DNA from: Chitinibacter fontanus | GTDB taxonomy: Bacteria; Pseudomonadota; Gammaproteobacteria; Burkholderiales; Chitinibacteraceae | Direction: 5' to 3' | Length of the DNA stretch: 64,000 nt | NCBI RefSeq assembly: GCF_013423785.1 | Contig: NZ_CP058952.1 | Span: 3,127,665-3,191,664 of the forward strand | In this document: piece after piece, positions 45,467 to 54,523 of the stretch | Position numbering within the stretch: the first letter of the stretch is position 1 | Layout of the letters: each line of letters begins with the position of its first letter | Translations under genes and position numbers: made by a program | The notes under the pieces: generated by a model | The model's database searches: none | What the model saw: the letters and a program-made list of their open reading frames with translations, nothing else | Told to the model about the DNA's origin: nothing

Positions 45467-46499
45467 GCGTGGTTTGGTCGTTGGCAAGTTTGCCCCGCTG
45501 CATCTTGGTCATGAGGCTCTGATTGAGTTCGCCCTACAGCACTGTGAGCAAGTACTGGTGCTGAGCTACACTAGCCAAAATTTTCTAAGTTGTACGCCAG
45601 CACAAAGGCGAGCGTGGTTTGCTGCCCGTTATGGTACCGAGGTACGAATTCGTAGCTGTGTGTTGGATGCTTCAGAGTTGTCCAGTTGGCCTGATTTTCC
45701 ACTCGATTTGCCCGACGATGGCGCCCCCGCTGAGGTGCAGCGCGAATTTTGCTGGCAGGTATTGCGCCGGCTGGGTTTTATGCCAGACGGGGTGTTTAGT
45801 AGTGAAGACTATGGAGCGGGCTTCGCTGCCTATTTGTCGCACGCTGCGGCGCAGCCCGTTGTGCATTGCCCATTTGACCTGGAGCGGCAGCAACACAGCG
45901 TGAGCGCCACGCAAATTCGACGCGGCTTATTGCCTGCAGCCGTATGGCTATCGCCAGCCGTAGCGGCTAGCTATCAAGTGTTGGGAAAAATTGCGCTGCT
46001 TGGCGCAGAATCCACTGGCAAGACGACACTGAGTCGAATTTTGGCCGAGCATTTAGGCATGCCCTGTGTCGCCGAATATGGTCGTCAGCGCTGGGAGGAG
46101 CGGCAGGGGCAATTGGCGTTTTCTGATTTGCTGCAGATTGCCCGTACTCAAATCGCTCACGAGGAGGCTGCATTAGCGCAGGCGCGCGAAGGCATCATCT
46201 GCGATACCACGCCTTTAACTACCTTGTTTTACTCGCAGGCCTTATTTGGTCACGCTGACCCCGCATTATCCGCGTTGGCGGAACGGCCGTATCAACACCT
46301 GTTTTTACTAAGCCCTGATTTTCCGCTAGTGCAAGATGGAACGCGGCAAGATGAAGCTTTTCGCCAAGCGCAGCATCGTTGGTATTTAGCCGAGTTGGCG
46401 CAGCGTCAACTGTCGTATCAGCTAATTAGCGGGCCGCTTGAACAGCGGATTCAAACGATATTGCAGGCTGTGGGTATATCGCCAGAGTCCATTAAATGA
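45453..46499 (+). CDS. nadR: NadR-like bifunctional NMN adenylyltransferase / nicotinamide riboside kinase
   Basis: A 348-residue two-domain enzyme. The N-terminal adenylyltransferase (about 1-165) has GKFAPLHLGHE (11-21), the HxGH-type nucleotidyltransferase motif, and SVSATQIRRG (the ISSTxxR-equivalent). The C-terminal domain (about 175-348) has the Walker A GAESTGKTT and DTTPLTTLFYS, as in ribosylnicotinamide kinases. There is no N-terminal helix-turn-helix, so unlike enterobacterial NadR it is not a repressor. It would phosphorylate nicotinamide riboside imported by PnuC and adenylate it to NAD. It overlaps pnuC by 14 nt. Confidence 0.92.
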   Translation: MRQLKRGLVVGKFAPLHLGHEALIEFALQHCEQVLVLSYTSQNFLSCTPAQRRAWFAARYGTEVRIRSCVLDASELSSWPDFPLDLPDDGAPAEVQREFCWQVLRRLGFMPDGVFSSEDYGAGFAAYLSHAAAQPVVHCPFDLERQQHSVSATQIRRGLLPAAVWLSPAVAASYQVLGKIALLGAESTGKTTLSRILAEHLGMPCVAEYGRQRWEERQGQLAFSDLLQIARTQIAHEEAALAQAREGIICDTTPLTTLFYSQALFGHADPALSALAERPYQHLFLLSPDFPLVQDGTRQDEAFRQAQHRWYLAELAQRQLSYQLISGPLEQRIQTILQAVGISPESIK

Positions 46500-46520
46500 A
46501 TACTCTCTGGCGATATACTG

Positions 46521-49097
46521 TCAATTTTGTGGGCTCAGCGCTTGCAACAAATCATTTTCAATTTGCAATCGTGCACGCTCATCACCCAGCACGCTGCCGC
46601 TGATCAGGAAATTATCCTCGGCGCGCTCGCCCAAGGTCATGATCTTGGCAGATTGGATTTCGATGCGATTGCTCGCCAAAATCCGCGCAATCGTTGAGAG
46701 CAGGCCGGGTCTATCGCCTGCCACTATGGACAAAATATAGTATTTGCCTTTTTCATCAGCGCGGATCTGCACATGCGTTTGCACTGGAAAGTGCTTTTGC
46801 TGGCGCGAGAGGCGGGCGGTGGGCGCCGCTTGCAGCGGGAGCTTTTTTAAAATGCGCTGTGCCAGCTCGTATTCGACATAATTGATCAGATCGCGATACG
46901 AGGTGCCCAAACCATCGGGGATAAACACATAGAAAGTATCGAGCGCATAGCCGTGGGTAGTGGTGTGAATATGCGCGTCAAAAATACTGTAACCAGCACG
47001 CTCGAAAAAGCTGCAAATTTGCGCAAATAGATCCGGCTGATCCAGCGTATAGACCACCACTTGCAAGCCTTCGCCTGATTCAGACAACTTGGCTTTCACC
47101 GTGGGTTCGTCCGCATTCATTCGATTAAGCAGTACCCGTGTGTGCCAAGCAATATCGCGTGCGTCGTGGCGCAGAAAATACACGGTGTCGAGTAGCTTCC
47201 AGAATGGCTGATGTGCATCCTCGCGGAAGCCATACAGTCGCAGCAGGCGTAGCGCTTCATCCTGACGCTCATTGAGCCAAGAATGCGCAGTGATGTTCTG
47301 GCTATTCAGGTATCGGGCGGTGCCTTTGAACAGGTCTTCCAGCAGCTTGGCTTTCCAGGCATTCCATACCTTCGGGCTGGTGCCGCGAATATCGGCCACA
47401 GTGAGCAAATACAAGGCATTCAGGTGGCGCTGATCTTTGACTAACGCTGCGAATTCGGCGATGACATCGGGGTCGTACACGTCCTGCTTTTGCGCAATCG
47501 AAGACATGGTTAGGTGGTGCGTCACCAGCCAGACGATCAGGTCACGGTCATCTGCTGGCAGCGGGTGAGCGTCAACCCAAGTGCGGGTAATCGCCGCGCC
47601 CAGCTGCGAATGATCGCCGCCGCGGCCTTTGCCAATATCGTGAAACAGCGCTGCCAGATACAGTACTTCGGGACGCTCGAACTCTTCGAGCAGGCGCGAG
47701 CACAGCGGGTATTCGTGGGTAAATGCTGGCACGGCAAAGCGGCGCACATTACGAAGCACCATCAGCGTGTGCTCGTCCACCGTGTAAACATGAAATAAAT
47801 CATGCTGCATGCGGCCAACAATATCGCCAAATTCCGGAATATAGCGGCCCAATACGCCGTATTGATTCATGCGGCGCAAAATGCGCGTTAAGCCGCGCGG
47901 CTCACGGAACAGCGCAATGAATAATTGCCGGTTGTGTGGGTTGGCGAGGAAATCATCGTCGATTTTATGCCGCGCGTGCCACAGTGCACGCAAGGTTTCT
48001 GGCGCAATATCGCGCGCTTCGCGGCGCTGCTCAAAGTGTAAAAACAGCGCCAGAATACTTTCGGGTTTGCGCTCAAACAGCGCTGGGTCGGTGATTTCGA
48101 GCAGGTCGTCGCGAATCTGGAAATCATTACAAATTTGAATGGTTTGCCGACCGATAAACGAGAAAATCCGCGCGCGTAGTGCTTGCACCAACACCGGAAC
48201 CAATTGGGTGACGATGCGCGCCGCCAAGTAATATTCGGCCATCAGCGCTTCAGAAGCGCGTTGCGTGATGCGCCCGGCGGCGGATAAATCGTCAAAACCG
48301 AACTCTTTGGCCAGTGGGTGCTGATAATCGAACAAAATCCGATCTTCGCGGCGACGCGCGCGCCAGTGCAGCGCAATGCGATAGGTGCGCAATACGCGCT
48401 CGGCTTCGCAGAGTTTTTGATTTTCTTCATGCGTGAGCATGCCGAGCGCCGCCAGTGCATGCCAATCGCGGCCCAAACGCTGGCTGGCGGCGATCCAGCC
48501 GATTAAATGCAGATCGCGCAAGCCACCCGGCGCTTCCTTGATATTGGGTTCGAGCTTGTAGGTGGCATTCTGGAATTTGCCATAGCGTGCTTGCTGCTCG
48601 ATCAGCTTGGCATCGAAAAACTCTTTCGGGTCGATATGGCGGTGAACGGTGTCCATAAATTCGGCAAAACGTTCGCTGTCGCCGACCAGTACCCGCGTTT
48701 CCAGTAATGCAGTCTGTACCGTGATGTCGCGCTCGGCTTCGTTCAAACAATCCGCAATTGTACGCACCGAATGGCCCACTTCCAGCCCGATATCCCACAG
48801 CTCGCCAACGAAGATTTCCAATTTTTCCAGCAAAGCGGGGCTAGGTTGGTCGGGCAGTAAAATTAGTAGATCGATATCCGATGAGGGGTATAGCTCACCA
48901 CGTCCATAGCCACCTACTGCAGCGAGTAATACCTCGTTAGTAAACTCGTGTCTATCCCACAATTCGACCAAGGTTGCATCGGTCAGCTTGGCCAAAGCAT
49001 TCAGTAGCGGCGCAGCTTTGGACGGGATATTGAACCGCTCGCGCAGCGCGGCTTTGGCAGTGGCGTAGGATTCACGAATGGCGGTGACTGAACGCAT
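46521..49097 (-). CDS. glnD: Bifunctional uridylyltransferase/uridylyl-removing enzyme (PII)
   Basis: GlnD senses glutamine and uridylylates or deuridylylates PII proteins. The start is ATG 49097 (MRSVTAIRESY; 858 aa) with AGGAA upstream; the longer frame extends into the map side. Domains: nucleotidyltransferase (GGYGRGELYPSSDIDLLIL), a GlnD-specific helical region, an HD domain (HDIGKGRGGDHS) for deuridylylation, and two C-terminal ACT domains (the second starting ILSIVAGDRPGLLSTIARIL). Lying downstream of map, as in other Neisseriales. Confidence 0.96.
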   Translation of the reverse strand: MRSVTAIRESYATAKAALRERFNIPSKAAPLLNALAKLTDATLVELWDRHEFTNEVLLAAVGGYGRGELYPSSDIDLLILLPDQPSPALLEKLEIFVGELWDIGLEVGHSVRTIADCLNEAERDITVQTALLETRVLVGDSERFAEFMDTVHRHIDPKEFFDAKLIEQQARYGKFQNATYKLEPNIKEAPGGLRDLHLIGWIAASQRLGRDWHALAALGMLTHEENQKLCEAERVLRTYRIALHWRARRREDRILFDYQHPLAKEFGFDDLSAAGRITQRASEALMAEYYLAARIVTQLVPVLVQALRARIFSFIGRQTIQICNDFQIRDDLLEITDPALFERKPESILALFLHFEQRREARDIAPETLRALWHARHKIDDDFLANPHNRQLFIALFREPRGLTRILRRMNQYGVLGRYIPEFGDIVGRMQHDLFHVYTVDEHTLMVLRNVRRFAVPAFTHEYPLCSRLLEEFERPEVLYLAALFHDIGKGRGGDHSQLGAAITRTWVDAHPLPADDRDLIVWLVTHHLTMSSIAQKQDVYDPDVIAEFAALVKDQRHLNALYLLTVADIRGTSPKVWNAWKAKLLEDLFKGTARYLNSQNITAHSWLNERQDEALRLLRLYGFREDAHQPFWKLLDTVYFLRHDARDIAWHTRVLLNRMNADEPTVKAKLSESGEGLQVVVYTLDQPDLFAQICSFFERAGYSIFDAHIHTTTHGYALDTFYVFIPDGLGTSYRDLINYVEYELAQRILKKLPLQAAPTARLSRQQKHFPVQTHVQIRADEKGKYYILSIVAGDRPGLLSTIARILASNRIEIQSAKIMTLGERAEDNFLISGSVLGDERARLQIENDLLQALSPQN

Positions 49098-49169
49098 GAT
49101 AGTTCCTGCTTGCAAGACATAAAAAAGGGTATTGCCACGCAATACCCTGATTTATTCAATTACAGACAA

Positions 49170-49979
49170 TTACCCAAGGAGGTATTTTTCTGGCTTGGCT
49201 GGGGTGCCCGCCGATACGGTCAGCACTTCATAGCCAGTTTCGGTGACCAGTACCGTGTGTTCCCACTGCGCCGACAAGCTGCGATCTTTGGTCACGATCG
49301 TCCAGCCGTCGTTCATTTGTTTGATTTCACGTTTGCCGGCGTTAATCATCGGCTCGATGGTGAAAATCATACCAGCTTGCATTACTGGGCCAGTACCTGC
49401 TTTGCCATAGTGCAGCACTTGCGGTTCTTCATGAAACACCGCACCAATGCCGTGGCCGCAGAATTCACGCACTACTGAATAGCCCGCTTTTTCGGCGTAT
49501 TTTTGAATCGCCGCGCCAATATCACCAAAATGTGCGCCAGGCTTTACTTGCTCAATACCAATCCACATGCAGTCGTAGGTGATTTGCGACAAGCGTTTGG
49601 CATGGCTAGCCACATTATCGCCAACCATAAACATCCGGCTATTGTCGCCGTGGTAGCCGTCTTTGATCACGGTGATATCAAGGTTAACCACGTCGCCATT
49701 TTTCAGCGGTTTGTCATTCGGAATGCCGTGACAAATCACATTGTTGACCGAGGTGCAGATCGATTTAGGGTAGGGTATATAACCAGGAGGGCAGTAATTC
49801 AAGGGTGCTGGAATAGTACCCTGCACATTCACCATGTATTCGTGACACAGGCGGTCGATCTCGGCGGTGGTGACGCCGGGTACAATAAATGGCGTAATGT
49901 AATCGAGCACTTCGCTGCCTAGGCGGCCAGCGACGCGCATTTTTTCGATTTCTTCTGCGGTTTTAATGGAAATGCTCAT
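49170..49979 (-). CDS. map: Methionine aminopeptidase, type I
   Basis: Removes the N-terminal methionine from nascent proteins. The start ATG 49979 (MSISIKTAEEIEKMR; 269 aa) has GAGGG upstream. The pita-bread metal ligands are visible: the two Asp in NLDITVIKDGYHGDNSRMF, His in FCGHGIGAVFHEEP, Glu in TIEPMIN, and a final Glu in AQWEHTVLVTE. No N-terminal zinc-finger extension is present, so it is type Ia-like. The gene ends 72 nt before glnD begins and is probably cotranscribed with it. Confidence 0.96.
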   Translation of the reverse strand: MSISIKTAEEIEKMRVAGRLGSEVLDYITPFIVPGVTTAEIDRLCHEYMVNVQGTIPAPLNYCPPGYIPYPKSICTSVNNVICHGIPNDKPLKNGDVVNLDITVIKDGYHGDNSRMFMVGDNVASHAKRLSQITYDCMWIGIEQVKPGAHFGDIGAAIQKYAEKAGYSVVREFCGHGIGAVFHEEPQVLHYGKAGTGPVMQAGMIFTIEPMINAGKREIKQMNDGWTIVTKDRSLSAQWEHTVLVTETGYEVLTVSAGTPAKPEKYLLG

Positions 49980-50066
49980 GTAGCCCTCAATGGTCGATGC
50001 CGTGCATCGCAATAATTTTTTCGCAATTATAACATTGCCAACCTAGTCAAGCGGGTTTTGACTGCG

Positions 50067-51380
50067 CTATTTCATGCTATCTGTTTTGATGAGTGGCGGT
50101 AAATTACGCAAAGACTGATCGGCAAGCTCATGGTACAGATTGACCCGAAACAGTCGAGAAACGTAGGACGCAATCATGGCAGCGGCGAGACTGGAGATCA
50201 CCATATCGTGCCCATCGGTCATTTCCATCATGATGACTGCTGCTGTGAGCGGGGCGCGGGTAACGGCGGCCAACAAGCCAACCATGCCAATTGCCATCAG
50301 TTTAACGTTGGAGGTGTCACTAAATAGCCCACTGAACCAGCTTCCCACCCCAGCACCCAGTGATAGTGAAGGGGCAAAGATGCCGCCGGGTAGCCCAGTA
50401 AGAAAGGTCAATACCATGCCTGCCCATTTGAGTGGTGTGAAATACCATGGCAAGGTTTGGGCGTGATTGATTGCCTCGCTAGTGATTTCTGCGCCACTAC
50501 CGTGGATCGGTGCAATCAGCCCGCAGATGGCAATCAGCAAGCCGCACGCGGCAACGAAATAATAGGGCTGCTGCTGCCGCCATTGCGTAATTGGTTGTGG
50601 CAGCCAGCGCTCGGTATGGATGCAGACCCAAGAAAATGCACCGCCCACCAATCCACACATGGTGCTGATCACGATCACGGGTAGCACGATGCCATAGTCA
50701 AAATTGGGCACATGGATGCGGCCAAAATAGACATAGTCGCCCAAGATGGCTAATGAGACCACCCCGGCGATAATCACCGCCCCCAATAGTTTGCCAGAGG
50801 TTTGTTCTTCGACTGAGCGAGCTAGCTCCTCAAAGGCAAATACAATCCCCGCCAGCGGCGTGTTAAATGCCGCCGCAATCCCGGCGGCTCCGCCCGCTAA
50901 AATCAGCTGACGGCGAAAAACAGCGCTGTCTTTGGGGGAAAAACGGTGCAGCGCGTACATAATGCTGGCGCCAATTTGTACGGTAGGGCCTTCACGTCCC
51001 AGTACAAAGCCAGAGCCCAGCCCAATTACAATGCCTAGAAATTTAGCAACTGCAATCCGAATCGAGAGCAAGCGATCCGCCAGCGAAACTTCTTGTGTGA
51101 GTTCCAACGCGGCTTTGGTTTGTGGAATGCCGCTGCCTTGCGCACCTTGCCCCATTTTTTGCATTAACCAGCGCGCAAGAACGCCACCGGCCGGCACTAA
51201 GAGCAGCGGTAGCCAAACCCAGTGCGCTTGTAGATGGCTAAATAACTTGAAGGCCCATTCGGCCGTTTTGGCCAAAATGACCGCGACCAAACCAACGCAA
51301 CCAGCACCTAGCCACAACAGCAAAGTTTGGCGGCTGCTCAGTGAGAGTGTTTTTGTATGTGCAAGTAAGTGCCTGAACAT
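50067..51380 (-). CDS. clcA: CLC-family chloride/proton antiporter ClcA-like
   Basis: A 437-residue CLC protein with the three Cl- motifs: GSGIPQ, GREGPTVQ and GIFAPSLSLGAG. The gating glutamate lies in GREGP. The proton-pathway glutamate is also present (PLAGIVFAFEEL aligns with the E203 region of E. coli ClcA), which favours an antiporter over a channel. About 12 to 14 helices are apparent, and there is no C-terminal CBS domain. It may help acid resistance or anion balance. It is a single gene between map and min. Confidence 0.92.
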   Translation of the reverse strand: MFRHLLAHTKTLSLSSRQTLLLWLGAGCVGLVAVILAKTAEWAFKLFSHLQAHWVWLPLLLVPAGGVLARWLMQKMGQGAQGSGIPQTKAALELTQEVSLADRLLSIRIAVAKFLGIVIGLGSGFVLGREGPTVQIGASIMYALHRFSPKDSAVFRRQLILAGGAAGIAAAFNTPLAGIVFAFEELARSVEEQTSGKLLGAVIIAGVVSLAILGDYVYFGRIHVPNFDYGIVLPVIVISTMCGLVGGAFSWVCIHTERWLPQPITQWRQQQPYYFVAACGLLIAICGLIAPIHGSGAEITSEAINHAQTLPWYFTPLKWAGMVLTFLTGLPGGIFAPSLSLGAGVGSWFSGLFSDTSNVKLMAIGMVGLLAAVTRAPLTAAVIMMEMTDGHDMVISSLAAAMIASYVSRLFRVNLYHELADQSLRNLPPLIKTDSMK

Positions 51381-51491
51381 GGGGTGGCAAATGAAGGCAA
51401 AGATTCATTCTATGGATACCGCACGTTCAGGCCAAGTTTTAATCACTAGAATCGCCGCAAATGTGAAAAGTTGCGCGGTTTTTAGCGGCAA

Positions 51492-51514
51492 TAAAAAAGA
51501 GGCCGAAGCCTCTT
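51492..51514 (-). terminator. Intrinsic terminator of minCDE
   Basis: AAGAGGC-CGAA-GCCTCTT stem; read on the minus strand it is a cUUCGg-capped hairpin followed by a U6 run, directly after the minE stop. Confidence 0.88.
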
Positions 51515-51519
51515 AGTGT

Positions 51520-51786
51520 TTATGCCGCTGTTTTGCGATGCTCTGGTAGCACGATATTGACCTCAAGTACCTCAAAGTCATCTTTACGATCCAGTTGGAC
51601 CTTGATGTCTTCTGGGTTGATGGCAACGTACTTTGAAATTACTTCAACCAATTCGCGTTGCAATTGCGGCAGGTAATCCGGTGCTTCGCGACCATTACGC
51701 TCGTGTGCCAGAATGATCTGCAAACGCTCGCGGGCGACGCTGGCGGTTTTTTTCTTTTCGCCAAAGAAATAGCTCAGAATTGACAT
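51520..51786 (-). CDS. minE: Cell division topological specificity factor MinE
   Basis: An 88-residue protein. Its N-terminal amphipathic membrane-targeting helix ([13 protein letters not shown]) and the anti-MinCD region ([15 protein letters not shown]) are typical, and the C-terminal dimerisation strand ends in EVNIVLPEH. MinE displaces MinD from the membrane, creating pole-to-pole oscillation that keeps division at midcell. It lies 3 nt after minD on the same transcript. Confidence 0.97.
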   Translation of the reverse strand: MSILSYFFGEKKKTASVARERLQIILAHERNGREAPDYLPQLQRELVEVISKYVAINPEDIKVQLDRKDDFEVLEVNIVLPEHRKTAA

Positions 51787-51789
51787 GGC

Positions 51790-52599
51790 TTAACCTCCGA
51801 ACAACCGTTTCCAGAACGGCTGTTTTGGCACTTCGATAAAGCGCATCGGTTTTTCTTCGCCCAAGAAGCGCGCGATCACGTCTTTGTAGGCTTCTGATAC
51901 ATCGGTGCCGGCATTGTGAATCGCTGGCGTGCCTGAGTTGGAGGCCTGCAACACAGATTCTGATTCCGGAATAATCCCGATCAATGAAATCCGCAGCAAG
52001 TGTTGTACATCGTCAAGCGACAGCATTTCACCTGATTCAACGCGGGCTGGGCTATAGCGGGTGATCAGCAGGTGGGTTTTTACCGTGCCACCTTCTTCGG
52101 CCTTTTTCGATTTGGCATCCAAAATACCGATGATGCGGTCTGAGTCGCGTACCGATGAGACTTCGGGATTGGTCACGACAATGGCTTCATCGGCGAAATA
52201 CAGCGCCAAGAATGCACCTGTTTCGATACCGGCGGGGCTATCGCAGACGATGTAATCAAAACCGTCGTGTTTGAGCTCGTTCAATACCCGCTCAACGCCT
52301 TCTTTTGATAGCGCGTCTTTATCACGGGTTTGTGACGCTGGGAGGACAAACAGATTGTCACAATTTTTATCTTTGATCAGTGCTTGGCGCAGCGTGGCCT
52401 CGCCCTGAATCACATTAACAAAGTCGTATACCACGCGACGCTCGCAACCCATAATCAGGTCGAGATTACGCAAACCCACGTCAAAGTCGATGACTGCGGT
52501 TTTGAAACCACGTAGGGCCAAGCCCGACGCAAAACTAGCACTGGTGGTGGTTTTACCCACGCCGCCTTTACCAGAGGTAACGACTACGATTTTTGCCAC
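51790..52599 (-). CDS. minD: Septum site-determining ATPase MinD
   Basis: A 269-residue deviant Walker ATPase: GKGGVGKTT at residues 10-18, switch residues in VIDFDVGLRNLDLIMG and CDSPAGIETG, and a C-terminal amphipathic membrane-binding helix (PFWKRLFGG). MinD recruits MinC to the membrane and is released by MinE. It lies 37 nt after minC and 3 nt before minE. Confidence 0.98.
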   Translation of the reverse strand: MAKIVVVTSGKGGVGKTTTSASFASGLALRGFKTAVIDFDVGLRNLDLIMGCERRVVYDFVNVIQGEATLRQALIKDKNCDNLFVLPASQTRDKDALSKEGVERVLNELKHDGFDYIVCDSPAGIETGAFLALYFADEAIVVTNPEVSSVRDSDRIIGILDAKSKKAEEGGTVKTHLLITRYSPARVESGEMLSLDDVQHLLRISLIGIIPESESVLQASNSGTPAIHNAGTDVSEAYKDVIARFLGEEKPMRFIEVPKQPFWKRLFGG

Positions 52600-52636
52600 A
52601 ATGTGTCCCCTATGTCCTTGAATGTCTGAAAACGTA

Positions 52637-53380
52637 TTAATTTAAATTGTTTAGTGGTTCGATCACGATTTTGTCCTGATCCAGCATAATTTGCGCCGGT
52701 TTGGAGCGAATCGAATCGGGTAAAGCTTGATCTAGGCTGCGATAGATGCCCGCTACAGAGACCAGCTCGGCTTCCATGCAGGTGGTAAAAATGCGGGCAC
52801 TGGTGTCGCCACGAGCACCAGCTAAGGCACGGCCGCGCAGTGGGGCGTACACATGAATGTTGCCATCGGCTATCACTTCGGCGCCATTAGAAACCAATGC
52901 CAATACAATTAGATCGCCGCCTTTGGCATACACTTGCTGACCCGTGCGTACCGGGCGGGTAATGATCGTTGCACCTTGTGGTGTAACGACTTCCGGCACG
53001 TACTGGGGCTGGGTATTTTGCTGAGCATGGGCACTGGCCGAAATTTCGCTGTCGCTCAGTACGACCAAGCCCGCTTCTTTCGCTGCAACTTGTTGATCAC
53101 GGTTTCCGCCTTGCGCCGCAATCGGTGCCAGTGCAAATTGGCGTAGCAAATTAACCATCGCAACGAGTTCGACTGCACTGGGGATCTGCGGCAGGCTGTT
53201 AAAATCAATGACGATTTGTTCACCCGCTAAGAAGTGGTCAACGCCACCGAGTTGGGCTTGCAGTGCGGCTTGTAATTGATCGCAATCGGTCGTGACGGGA
53301 ATAAAGGCAGTTAAGCGTGTGGTGGTGCTTTTAAATTCAAACAAGCTGGCCGCTTGTTCCGGATAGGCAAAACTCGTCAT
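52637..53380 (-). CDS. minC: Septum formation inhibitor MinC
   Basis: A 247-residue protein with an N-terminal FtsZ-inhibiting domain (about 1-105; FEFKSTTTRLTAFIPV) and a C-terminal beta-helix (about 145-245; GQQVYAKGGDLIVLALVSNGAEVIADGNIHV and GRALAGARGDTSARIF) that binds MinD. The linker is Ala/Gln-rich. First gene of the minCDE operon. It is the weakest-conserved member, but order and the beta-helix motifs make the call secure. Confidence 0.95.
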   Translation of the reverse strand: MTSFAYPEQAASLFEFKSTTTRLTAFIPVTTDCDQLQAALQAQLGGVDHFLAGEQIVIDFNSLPQIPSAVELVAMVNLLRQFALAPIAAQGGNRDQQVAAKEAGLVVLSDSEISASAHAQQNTQPQYVPEVVTPQGATIITRPVRTGQQVYAKGGDLIVLALVSNGAEVIADGNIHVYAPLRGRALAGARGDTSARIFTTCMEAELVSVAGIYRSLDQALPDSIRSKPAQIMLDQDKIVIEPLNNLN

Positions 53381-53451
53381 GGCTGGCGATCAAATCAGTG
53401 TGGGCAGTAAAGCCAGCAGTTTACCTTTTCAGCCCCGCACTAGGAAGCTGT

Positions 53452-53493
53452 AAACACGCGTCAGACTCGCAAAACAACTGTTCCGACGCGTTT
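53452..53493. terminator. Possible hairpin between minC and ppsR
   Basis: AAACACGCGTC and GACGCGTTT can pair around a 22-nt loop. It may end ppsR transcription, but the T-run is poor. Confidence 0.3.
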
Positions 53494-53552
53494 CTTTGGC
53501 TAAACGGCAGGCCTTATTGCGCTATTGGAGTAATAAAGCAGGAAAACTGGAT

Positions 53553-54371
53553 TTAGTAAGCCCGTCGGGTCAGGCCTGTTTTATGCATAATGGTGGTTGC
53601 CAGTTCTTCGATCGACATGCGGGTGGTGTTTAAATATGGCACGCCCACTTGGCGCATCAGGGCTTCAGCTTCGGCTACTTCAAATTGGCAGGTGTCGAGC
53701 TGGCAGTAACGGCTATCTGGTTTACGCTCTTGCCGAATTTGCCGCAGACGTTCTGGATCAATAGTCAGACCAAATAGCTTATTGCGATACGGCAGCAGCA
53801 GGCGTGGCAGGGTGTGTTGGCCAAAATCTTCCGGGGTCAGCGGGTAATTGGCGGCTTTTATGCCAAATTGTAACGCCATATAGAGGCAAGTCGGCGTTTT
53901 TCCTGAGCGTGAAACCCCCACCAAAATCAGGTCTGCTTCGGCTAAATCGCGCGGCATCACCCCATCGTCGTGGTTGAGTGAAAAATTCACTGCATTGATA
54001 CGATTGTTGTATTCCTCGAAATTGCTGATTTCGTGCGAACGGCCAATTGTGTGTGAAGACTGCACGCCCAGCTCTTCTTCGAGTGGGCCAATGAATTGGG
54101 CAAAAAAGTCGAAGGATTGGGCGTCAGGCACTTGAATTTTGGCGCGTATTTCTAAATTTGCGATGGTGCTAAACACCAATGGGCGACAGCCATCAATCAA
54201 GGCTTGTCGTCTAATTTGCAAGGCAACTTCTTCGGCTTTTTCTAATGTATCCACAAAGGGCAGTACGATTCGATTAAATGTCACATCTTCGAATTGCGAC
54301 AGCAATGAGTGGCCGAGAATTTCGACAGTAATCCCCGTGCGACCTGAAACAAAAAACGCAGTACGGCGCAT
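53553..54371 (-). CDS. ppsR: PEP synthase regulatory protein (kinase/pyrophosphorylase, DUF299)
   Basis: Controls PEP synthase by ADP-dependent phosphorylation of an active-site Thr and Pi-dependent dephosphorylation. The start ATG 54371 (MRRTAFFVSGRTG; 272 aa) has AAGGAAAA upstream. A P-loop-like GVSRSGKTPT segment (about 150-160) and a C-terminal LPYLNTTRMSIEELATTI-type region mark the family. It is divergent from ppsA across a 152-nt gap, the usual arrangement, so both genes are probably under shared control. Confidence 0.95.
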   Translation of the reverse strand: MRRTAFFVSGRTGITVEILGHSLLSQFEDVTFNRIVLPFVDTLEKAEEVALQIRRQALIDGCRPLVFSTIANLEIRAKIQVPDAQSFDFFAQFIGPLEEELGVQSSHTIGRSHEISNFEEYNNRINAVNFSLNHDDGVMPRDLAEADLILVGVSRSGKTPTCLYMALQFGIKAANYPLTPEDFGQHTLPRLLLPYRNKLFGLTIDPERLRQIRQERKPDSRYCQLDTCQFEVAEAEALMRQVGVPYLNTTRMSIEELATTIMHKTGLTRRAY

Positions 54372-54523
54372 AAATTTTCCTTTTTTCTTAGCATAAACTG
54401 ACGAGAGGGGGAAAACCAGTAGATACAATTACTTACTTTGCCGAAAAAAAAACTATGGTTAACTTATCTACCCGCGTTGCAGTGCAGCAACGGTGTTTTT
54501 AATCCAGAAGAAAGGGCCGGCCG

